Source of the DNA: Posidonia oceanica
Lineage: Eukaryota > Streptophyta > Magnoliopsida > Alismatales > Posidoniaceae
Assembly: GCA_037176725.1 (NCBI GenBank)
Contig: JAZBRS010000049.1
Location: 18,184,001 to 18,248,000, forward strand
DNA length: 64,000 nt
Direction of reading: 5' to 3'
Part shown: one piece after another, positions 56,801 to 64,000 of the stretch
Position numbering within the stretch: position 1 is the stretch's first letter
Layout: each line of letters opens with the position of its first letter
The notes under the pieces: model-generated
What the model was told of the DNA's origin: nothing
The model's database searches: none
The model's input: only the letters and a program-made list of their open reading frames with translations
Made by a program: the position numbers and the translations under genes

Positions 56801-56829
56801 TCCAGGCCTGCCAAGATGGGGTGTCAACA
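50889..56829 (-). repeat. 5' LTR of the giant element
   Basis: The 5941-bp LTR is nearly identical to 28667-34621. Visible differences are a 16-bp deletion after 51487 between GCGAGAAAAC repeats, changed poly-T length near 52955, and scattered substitutions (for example 51052, 51190). It drives transcription leftwards. Same internal layout as the 3' LTR. Confidence 0.95.
51525..51825 (-). repeat. 30-bp minisatellite, 5' LTR
   Basis: Same tract as 29320-29620 with a few substitutions. Core CACGCAAAACGA. Confidence 0.8.
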
Positions 56830-57694
56830 CACTCTACCATGCTTTCCAACATATGCCATTCCTTGACCATCAGACTAGCCATGACATGGGTACACCTACT
56901 CAGCGCATCGGCAACCACGTTGGCTTTTCCTGGGTGGTAGGACAAACTAAAATCATAGTCCATGAGATATTCCACCCATCTCCTCTGTCTCAAGTTTAGA
57001 TCGTTCTGAGTGAAGTTGTACTTCAGGCTCTGGTGATCTGCAAACATCTCAAACTATTCACCATACAAGTAGTGTCACCAAATCTTCAATGCAAACACTA
57101 CAACATCCATCTCCAAGTCATGAGTTGAGTAGTTCGACTCATGATTTTTCAGCTGGCGACAAGCATATGCCACCACCTTGCCATGTTGCATAAGAACACA
57201 ACTCAACTTGGTACCACAAGCATCACTATATACAGTGAAACCACCACTCCTAGAAGGTAATGTTAACACAGGTGACGTGACCAGATGAGCCTTTAGCTCA
57301 TTGAAGCTTTCTTCACACTGCCAATCCCACTCAAACGGGACTTCCTTTCGTGTTAACCTTGTCAAGGGCGCAACAATCTTGGAGAAATTCTGAATAAATC
57401 TTCGATAATACCCTGCAAAGCCCAAGAAACTTCTGATCTCTAAGACGTTCTTGGGTCTAACACAGCTGTTCACAGCTTCCACCTTGGTGGGATCTACCTT
57501 GATACCCTCTCCCGTGATGATGTGGCCAAGGAACATAACTTGGCTTAACCAAAACTCACACTTGGAGAACTTAGTATATAGCTGATGCTGCCTCAACATC
57601 TCCAACACTATCCTCAAGTGTGTTTGGTGAGTTTCCGCGTCTGGAGAGTAAACCAACACATCATCCACAAATACCACCACAAATTGATCCAAGA
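56830..57694 (-). pseudogene. pol: T reverse transcriptase (C-terminal half) and RNase H (broken)
   Basis: The minus strand starts inside RT at LDQFVVVFVDDVLVYSP, containing the FVDD catalytic motif, then LGHIITGEGIKVDPTKVEAV, FLGFAGYYRRFI and the RNase H with VYSDACGTKL (catalytic Asp) and HDLEMDVVVFALKIW. Two stops follow, TGA at 57075-57077 and TAG at 57054-57056, before [20 protein letters not shown] and [15 protein letters not shown]. It is cut at 56830 by the giant element; the frame resumes at 28666. The RT fingers and half of the palm are missing, because TR-GAG copy A2 begins at 57689-57695. Confidence 0.9.
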
Positions 57695-57860
57695 AATGGG
57701 TCAAGATGAGTTTGACTCTAATCCTGATAAAGCAAGGACTGGGCACAAGCCAAAACAAAAACCAGAAGATGTGCCACAAGCACTCAACAACTTTACACTA
57801 GGGGCAGACCTCCACGATCGCCCATCAGGTAAGTCCTTTCATCTGGGAAGGGGGATATGA
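57692..57860 (+). pseudogene. gag: TR-GAG gag C-terminal tail, copy A2 (fragment)
   Basis: About 55 residues align with the tail of A1 (up to 4508) and C: GQD, DP-KARTGHKPK, PQALNNFTLGADL, RPSGKSFHLGRG. The N-terminal part is missing at the junction with T. The listed frame has an artificial upstream extension into antisense T sequence (57585-57688). Confidence 0.65.
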
Positions 57861-58984
57861 AATTCAATCAAGCCCGACTGTGGGCAATATCAATTCATTT
57901 CAAAATTTGTAAATAAGACATTTAGTTTCTTGTTTGTATTTTCCTTTATTTTCGTTTTGCTAAGCTAGATTGTAAAATAATAATAATGATTGATGAGTGT
58001 AAGTTACACCCAACAACTTAGGGCATCAAGCACACTTACTAAAATATTATCTAGGGTCTTTAAGTAGAGAATGTAACACCCAGGGAAGGTCCAACAACTG
58101 GTTGTGACAACCTGAAGATCTCTTCTAATCCGTGGAAGTTACACGTACTCTAAAAAAAGTACACCCTTAATCACCATACCAAAGTCTAGAGAGAGCCCAA
58201 AACCAGGCACTAGTTGAGGAAAGGGAATTGTCTCCTAAATAGAAAAGAAGCTGAGTAACTAGGGTAACCCCAACTTTGTCCTATTCTCACGTACACATTG
58301 CACAGGGTAAGAGAAAGGCAAGCTCGGAGCCTAGGCAAATCATAAAACCCACTCGCCCTGAATAGTGCTACATCATTGCGTAAATTAGAGTGGGTGGTGA
58401 TGGATGAGCACACCAAACCCAACCTAGTAAGTGCCCAAAAGAGGGGAGTGCACGAAAATGCGGGTACACCATCATAGCATAATTCCAAAAGGCAGTGATG
58501 GGTGGGTACTCGAAATGGGGTGAGAAAACAGATGAAGTAAGTGTGCCGTCATAGCATAAGTCCATAAGGCAGTGATGGGTGGGCACTTAGAGAAAAATAA
58601 CAAGAGAAGGGGACCCCAAAAGAAAAGAAAGCAAAAGAATGGAAAGAAAAGAAAAAAAGAAAGCCCAAAGAAAAGAAAAGGAACCTTGGGAATGTTAAAG
58701 GCGCATTAGGACCAAACACTGGCAAGTGGGACCTAATCCAAAGCCAACATCGAGAGCTTGCTTTATCTCGATCCTCCCATCACACATAGGCAAGGGGCAG
58801 GAAACCCTAGAAGTTCAAGGATTGAGTAAATAAAGGAGACAATAATCAACTAAGGCTAGTACGAAGTTCTTGGCTCTCAAAAGGCAAAGTATGATGAAAG
58901 GGAAGATTCTCTCACCATGGATAATACTAGGCAATAATGCTAGATCTCTAAGAAGAAGGGTTGTGGCCACACTTGTCAAACAAA

Positions 58985-59150
58985 AAATGATTAAAAAGAG
59001 AGAGAGAGAGAAGAAAATCCAAAAAGAAAAAAAAATAGAAAATTCAAAAAATCCAAAAATCAGAAATAAGAAAATCCAAAAAAATCAGAAAATCAAGAAC
59101 TCCAAAAAAAAAAATTAGAAAATCCAAAAATCTAAAAATTAGAAAGTCTA
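58985..59150 (+). repeat. A-rich variable repeat of copy A2
   Basis: GAGAGAGAGAG followed by AGAAAATCCAAAA units. Same position in the element as 5480-5620. Confidence 0.65.
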
Positions 59151-59507
59151 AGAGAAACCTATAAAAAGAAGTACCAACTACTGAGCTTCCACGAGTAAAT
59201 GGCATCATGCATTTTATAAGAACAACTTAGCCAAGTTTCAAGAGTCGAGAAAGGTACATCTTTGATTACTAATGAGTGAAAAAGTGTGTAGGCAAACAAA
59301 ATATTTCAATGTTTATACAAAATCATCTACAAGGGCATACCCCTGTGCTAAAAGAAGAAAAGAAAGACTCAATGACCCAACTCGCCACTACCCTCATGTC
59401 CACCCTCTAGAGGCCTCAGCGCAAGTTGTGCAACTAAAGATGTAGCCCGGCTTCGGCTTCGGTCCCGAGATCCTCTAAGAACAGCATGTAGCAGCCCAAG
59501 GTGAGGG

Positions 59508-61333
59508 TGTGGATGTGGATTTGGGGGTGTAGATGAAGATGACAGTGCTTCCACGACTTCGTCAACTTGTTGTGATCGCCACTCGTTGATTTGCAATGCT
59601 GGCTGACAAGACTCTTGGGGGAGATGTGGATGATGTGGGTCATCGACTCACTGGATCAACGGCAGGATGTCATCCAACGGCATCCTTGTGCTGCGTGAGA
59701 TATTCCGTTCCTTCGAAATCAAATAAGAGTAGATCTAGGTAAGTCCAGGTGTAGTAAGTAGATTAGATAAACAAGAAATAACATAGATAAATGAATCTAA
59801 TACTAACCGGGGGTGGTTCCTCGCATGCATATGCTATGGGTCCTAATTAAGGAATGCAAATGAAATAAAATAGATTGGAAGAAATACTCCATTCACCCTC
59901 GTGCTCTATGGCGTGAAGTGAGGAAGTGGAGGCACAATCGGAGCTTCGGCTAGGCTCAGAATCTCTGGGATCTAGGCTTGATGATTTCTAGGATCTGGGA
60001 TTGATAATCTCTAGATATGGGCAGAGTAGGGACTATGGATCTCTCAGAATCTCTCTCTCACTTTCTCTAGGAGCTCTCTCTAGATCTATGGATCTCTCAG
60101 AAGATAACTCTGACTTTTTGATCTGCCTCCTCTTGAGCACTGGCTCTTGGGGCCTATTTATAGATGTGTGGGGGCATGAGTTGATCAGATCTAGGAAGTT
60201 TCTAGAAAAATTAGATATTTATAGCAAGTCGCCTATATGACCGGCGACAAGCACAAATATCTCATATTAATGACATGGAAATGACGTGGAGGCACGCTGA
60301 CCTAGTCAAATAAATGTCCACGTCAGCAAGTCGCCACTGTAAGAGGTGCCTAGGACTTAGATATTCTCGTTTGACTGAGTCAAAGAAGGTCCACATCAGC
60401 AAGTCGCCCTTGGCGCAGGCGCCTAGCTGGTGTGCGGACGAGATGAAAGTTTAGATTTAAAGGGGCCAGATGAATCCATGTCATTCAATTGCCGGTGACA
60501 CAAGTGACCAGGACTCAAATATCTTATTTAACTAGGTCAAGAATATCCACATCAGCTAGTCGCTGCTCAGACTAGCGCCTAGCTGCTGGAATATTCTAGA
60601 CCGAAATTAAATGTGTTTTTGATTTTAAGAGATATTTAGCATATTTAACACATTGAAAACGTGTCAAAACGAGATAAAATTCTGTTGTCGTCCAAATCTC
60701 TAGGATTTTCTAGAATCTTCTTTAATTAATTATTTTATATGATATATAGATTATACCATATATTAAATGCTTAGAAAATCGTAGAAATGTCAATAATTAC
60801 GGGAAAAATGTTATAATACTTTATAAAAGTCCCATATATTATATTAATGCCTAGGATGACAAAATGTTGTGAGAGAGAGAGAGGCAGGATATTCGTCACT
60901 TGTGTTTGTGGTGACAACACATGCTAGTCGCCACTTTGAATGGCGACTAGATATGTCGCCGCATAGAGAGGCAATGAGCTAGTCTTTTTTCATTTTTAGC
61001 CCTGTCCTTTATGTTGATCTAGAGAAACATGTTAAAAGCCTAGAAAACTTCAGAAATTCCATGAAATCATGAAAACATCTTCTTTAACTCAAATCTGCCA
61101 CTAATTTGAGTAGAAACAAAGGGTATTCAAGGTACTCAGACTTGTCACTAGTTTGAGTGAGTTAGCTTTGCCACAGCTAATGACCTTGATGAAAGTAAAG
61201 AACGGTAATGTTTTTAAGCAAATCATAGAAAATCTGGAAAATGTGTTATTAGGCCTTAGTCATGTGATTTGGGGCGCCTCAGAGGTTCCTATCATTAGAG
61301 AACTCTCGGAAATGCAAAAATGAGATATCTACA
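59508..61333 (-). repeat. 3' LTR of TR-GAG copy C
   Basis: An 1826-bp LTR from TGTAGATATC (61333) to ATCCACATCCACA (59508) on the minus strand. It has a TATA box at 60155-60162 and perfect hairpins such as CTAGTCGCCA/TGGCGACTAG (60924-60933/60941-60950) and GTCGCC/GGCGAC (60228-60233/60243-60248). It is closest to the LTR of copy D. The left flank GAGGG is the expected target duplication. Confidence 0.9.
60155..60162 (-). promoter_or_regulatory. TATA box of copy C LTR
   Basis: TATAAATA on the minus strand, at the conserved position relative to the other TR-GAG LTRs; CT-rich sequence on the plus strand follows downstream. Confidence 0.7.
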
Positions 61334-61346
61334 GATGCCCCTCCTT
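61334..61346 (-). other. Polypurine tract of copy C
   Basis: AAGGAGGGGCATC on the minus strand, identical to A1, directly before TGTAGATATC. Confidence 0.85.
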
Positions 61347-62599
61347 GGAGTTGAACTTGGCACAAGATCGGCTCCAAGGTAAGAACAATGTCCCATTAAG
61401 CATTTCTTGAAAATGGGAGCTCTGTCTCAAACAATCTGCCACTAGGGATAACTAAAGAAAGATAAAAGGAAGGGGTGAACTGACTCGATTTTGGGAGATT
61501 GTCACACAGCCGAGTGGTTCGATTAAATGCCGTCATATTGAAGACTCAGGCATGGAAGGGTCAAGCCGGTTTTGGAGCTGTTTGTCGCAACCGGTATCAT
61601 GACCATGTCAACCATGTAGAGATAAACTTCAATGGGGTAGAAACTAAGGAGGAGATCGTAGGGATTTTACCTTGTCGCTATTGAAAGGAAGTGCTCTTGT
61701 GGCATCATGTTTGAGATTTTACTCAGATTGGAATTGATAAAAGGATAGGTAGGAATGATTGGCTCTGGGAGGATCACATATTCGAAGGGTTTCTAACACT
61801 CTTGAAGAACAATGCTCTGTTCGTGCTCCACTTCCAATGATATGAGAAATAATGCATGGATGCATGATTTAAGCAAACACTGATAATACAAGGTCAACAC
61901 ATAATGCAATGAATGGTCCATATGCTAGGTTAGGCCGGCGGGGTACGGTTGGTCCCAAACCATATGGACATATGCAAAATGAATGAATTCAATTCATTGT
62001 GGTCAAGTGTTTTCCATCCTCAAGTATGACCAGCACTCTTAGGAAAGGACTGTCGTCCCACAACTCGATTTGGCAAATAAAGGAGTTGTATGATTAAAGA
62101 ACCGGGTGAGGGAGTGAACCCTTCCTTTGCCAAACCGGGGTTTGCCTTTTAGTCAAAGTACATGTGCCTTTGTGCATTATATGAGGCCCTAAGGCGTGGG
62201 CTCATTCTTGAAATTGTGAGATTTATACCTGCACACTTAACAAAAGATGTTAGTAATCACAGGTGAACCTTTCCCAGTTCCTAGGGAGATTGACTAAGTT
62301 ATACCTATATAGGAGATAAAGTAATCCCTTAATCAACATGCTTGGGAACTAGGTGGAGGGAATTAGTCTTGGCCTTAGCTGAGAGATGGAAAATTGGAGC
62401 CTAGTGGACGCCAATTATGAGTCATTCGTAGATGCTCTAAAGATTATTGCATAAGCAACGTCTTTTTTGAGAAGATGCACCCAAGCCGTGAGACACGCTT
62501 GAGTAAGACACTATCCCTAAATCCAAGTGAATCGATTGTTGCATCACCGACCAGACTAGCTCTAGTTTTCCCTACTTACTAAGTTCTCACTTGCATGTA

Positions 62600-62815
62600 A
62601 GGTGGATGGTACTTCCTTTTGGGTTTTCTTTGGATTTTCTAATTTTTTGGATTTTTCAGATTTTTCTGATTTTTTGGCTCTTTTTTTATTTTCTATATTT
62701 TTTTTGATTTTTTGGACTTTCTATTTTTTGTCTTTTTGGGTTTTCTATTTTTTGTCTTTTTGGATTTTCTATTTTTTGTCTTTTTGGATTTTCTATGGAT
62801 ATATATATTTTTTGT
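62600..62815 (-). repeat. Variable T-rich repeat of copy C
   Basis: Units GGATTTTCTATTTTTTGTCTTTT of about 25 bp (core GGATTTTCTATTTTTTG) occur at least four times; reversed equivalent of the A-rich tracts in A1, D and A2. Confidence 0.75.
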
Positions 62816-63134
62816 TTGATGAGTGTGGTCACAACCCTTTTCTTCTTAGAGGTTTGGCATCATTACCTCACATTATCCAGGGTGAGAGGGCCTTCCCTTC
62901 TAACATGCTTAGTCTTTTGAGAACTTAGGACCTCATACTAGCCTTAGTTTGATTATTGTCTCCTTCATTTACTCAGTCCTTGAACTTTTAGGGTTCCCTG
63001 CCCTTGCCTGTGAGTGAGATAGGTGGAGGAGGTTTGAAGTACAGCAAGCTCTCGGCATTGGCTTGAGTTTGAGTTCCGCTCGCCAGGGTCCTAATGCGCC
63101 TTTTAATTTTCTAGAATGTTCTTTTTTTCTTGAT

Positions 63135-63310
63135 TTATGGACAGCTTTCTTTGCTGCCTTCTTTTCACTCTTTGGACAGCTCTTTGCTGGCCTCTTTTAT
63201 TCTATTTTGGACAGTCTCTTTATTTCATTTTTTTTTTTCACTTGGACAGCTTCTTTGCTGCCTTCTTTCCTCTCTATTTGGATAGCTTCTTTGCTGTCTT
63301 CTTTTCTGGG
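63135..63310 (-). repeat. Degenerate GGACAGCTTCTTTGCTG repeat of copy C
   Basis: Five to six units at 30-60 bp spacing; reversed equivalent of 4976-5160. Confidence 0.65.
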
Positions 63311-63813
63311 CGCTTTATTTGGCGAATAGCTCATACCACTAGCCTCTGCTTCGAGCCAGCCTTTTCCTTACCTTCCCATGCTAGTATATGTGCAGACAGG
63401 ACAAGGTTGAGGTTACCTTAGTTGTTCAGCTTCTTTTCTACTTGGGATACAACTTTCTTTCCTTGGCTAGGGTTCAGTCTCTGGTTCCTTTCTGGATTTT
63501 GGCATGCTAATTAAGGCTGTACTGTGTGTAACTTCCACGAATCTGAAGATATCTTCAGGTTGTCACAACCAGTGGTTGGACCTTCCCTGGGTGTCACGGT
63601 CTTTGCTTAAGAACCTTAGGTAGTACTTTGGCAATTCTGCTCAGTGCTCTAAGTTGTTGGGTGTAGTCCACACTCATCAATTTATTTATTTTAGGATTTT
63701 TCTAGCATTCAAGCAAAGTTTAAGGGAAGGAAAAAACAAAAGTGCAAAAGGAATGTCCTATTTACATGCTCGAACTAATTTAACCACTACCCTCAGTCGA
63801 GTTCAGTGGAACT

Positions 63814-64000
63814 TCACACCTCCCTCCCCAGATGAGGGGGCTTACCTGAGGGGTGACTGTGGAAGTCGGCCCCTGGCGTTGAGCGGTCAGGTGCTTGTGG
63901 CACATCTTTCTGTCTTTCCTTTGGTTTGCGCCCAGTCCTTGCTTTGTTGGGGTCAGTGTTGGACTTATCTTGACCCGTTTCTTGTGCTATGTCCCGGGTG
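63814..64000 (-). CDS. gag: TR-GAG gag C-terminal tail, copy C (partial at window end)
   Basis: The minus strand is open from the window edge to TGA 63814-63816, 61 residues. It has GQDKSNTDPNKARTGRKPK, then PQAPDRSTPGADF and HPSGKPPHLGREV. Compared with A1 (GQNESDSDP, KARTRRKPKKRQ, PQAPDYYTPRADF, HPSGKPPHLGREV) most changes keep amino-acid type, and A1 has a further ten residues after REV. The conserved peptide shows this was a translated part of the family's polyprotein. The rest of the gene is beyond 64000. Confidence 0.7.
   Translation of the reverse strand, partial: TRDIAQETGQDKSNTDPNKARTGRKPKERQKDVPQAPDRSTPGADFHSHPSGKPPHLGREV

Larger units (their letters stand above)
28667..56829 (-). 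mobile_element. Complete giant Ogre/Tat-type LTR retrotransposon, 28.2 kb
   Basis: The element spans 28,163 bp with 5955- and 5941-bp LTRs, a 16.3-kb interior and perfect CACTC duplications (28662-28666 and 56830-56834). In element order (minus strand): 5' LTR, PBS, 1.5-kb leader, gag-pro, RT, archaeal-type RNase H with integrase, an extra ORF, a repeat-rich 3' untranslated region, polypurine tract and 3' LTR. The LTRs look about 99% identical in compared blocks; one 16-bp deletion between direct repeats (after 51487) explains most of their length difference. It interrupts the pol gene of T. The DNGS protease motif, dual RNase H and lack of chromodomain place it in the Tat lineage, near Ogre. 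Confidence 0.96.
21353..57694 (-). mobile_element. Tekay-like chromovirus T, 3' LTR to RT, split by three insertions
   Basis: Read on the minus strand, the segments give RT and RNase H (57694-56830), integrase (28666-27856), integrase C-terminus with chromodomain (26392-25721), a polypurine tract (23303-23288) and the 3' LTR (23287-21353). The interruptions are the 28.2-kb Ogre-like element, solo LTR G and solo LTR F, each with a 5-bp duplication, so order and continuity are certain. The coding parts hold stops, a frameshift and lost catalytic residues. Gag, protease and the 5' half of RT are missing because TR-GAG sequence A2 replaces them from 57689-57695 onward. Confidence 0.9.
57689..59507 (+). 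mobile_element. TR-GAG copy A2, internal 3' fragment
   Basis: From AAGAAATGGGTCAAG the sequence follows the C-terminal gag module and 3' region of A1 and C. The peptide QEMGQDEF...KARTGHKPK...GADLHDRPSGKSFHLGRGI ends at TGA 57858-57860. It then has the non-coding region, including GTGATGGGTGGGCACT (58566) and the A-rich repeat at 58985-59150. From about 59310 resemblance to A1 fades and I cannot assign 59310-59507. Copy C is inserted at its right end. The left boundary is not an LTR but a junction inside T. Confidence 0.75.
61347..63813 (-). other. Non-coding 3' region of copy C
   Basis: It matches A1 4509-6888 in reverse. No gene is seen. T-rich repeat GATTTTCTATTTTTTG units at 62600-62815 and GGACAGCTTCTTTGCTGCC units at 63135-63310 are the reversed forms of the two A1 repeat tracts; the open frames over them (62602-62928, 63063-63421) are repeat artefacts. 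Confidence 0.7.
59508..64000 (-). mobile_element. TR-GAG copy C, 3' LTR and 3' interior, minus strand
   Basis: 3' LTR 59508-61333, polypurine tract 61334-61346, non-coding 3' region to 63813 and the conserved gag tail to the window end. Order and sequence mirror A1 4320-8347 in reverse. The remainder (gag, leader, 5' LTR) lies beyond 64000. Confidence 0.88.

Noticed and set aside
62602..63421. Hydrophobic open frames with repeating FWIFYFLSF and LDSFFAAFF peptides
   Set aside because: Reversed forms of the A-rich and GCTGTCC repeats of the TR-GAG 3' region; not conserved as protein in A1.

Overview
This window is plant nuclear DNA made of nested LTR retrotransposons. I found no host gene, tRNA, rRNA or CRISPR array. 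The proteins are plant Ty3/gypsy: a Tat/Ogre-type gag-pro-pol with a second RNase H before the integrase, and a chromodomain integrase of the Tekay type. Very large LTRs (up to 5.96 kb), many solo LTRs and deep nesting suggest a flowering plant with a repeat-rich genome. The species cannot be named from the sequence.

Layout, left to right. 1-302: end of an Ogre-like LTR, inserted into the 5' LTR of TR-GAG copy A1. 303-8347: A1, a non-autonomous element with LTRs and gag but no pol. 8348-21352: the 3' half of an older TR-GAG copy (D), interrupted by a 6.1-kb solo Ogre-family LTR (8884-14996, TSD ATAGG) and a solo LTR of another family (E, 17356-19907, TSD GATAT). 21353-57694: the 3' LTR and pol of a decayed minus-strand Tekay-like chromovirus (T), interrupted by solo LTR F (23356-25720, TSD CTATG), solo TR-GAG LTR G (26393-27855, TSD TCCTT) and a complete 28.2-kb minus-strand Ogre-like element (28667-56829, TSD CACTC). 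57689-59507: a TR-GAG fragment (A2) fused to T inside the RT gene. 59508-64000: the 3' part of another TR-GAG copy (C) on the minus strand.

The 28-kb element is young, since its two LTRs are almost identical. It has a PBS, gag-pro, RT, archaeal-type RNase H, integrase, an extra ORF resembling the domain called DUF7745 placed after pol, and a 3' untranslated region full of repeats. Its pol has one in-frame TAG. The TR-GAG elements share its polypurine-tract sequence and probably used Tat-type enzymes to move.

The most unusual feature is the 3' untranslated region of the giant element (35.17-37.8 kb). About thirty short units each contain two overlapping inverted repeats in the order of an H-type pseudoknot, and both stems change in compensating ways between units. 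On top of this, five successive blocks are each closed by a different but self-complementary 9-13 bp arm pair, separated by exact 30-nt linkers, and the whole set is bracketed by a sixth complementary pair. A second structure, a hairpin with an invariant 14-nt loop and varying stem, recurs near the 3' end of LTRs from different families. All pairings were read by eye; no folding or database search was run.
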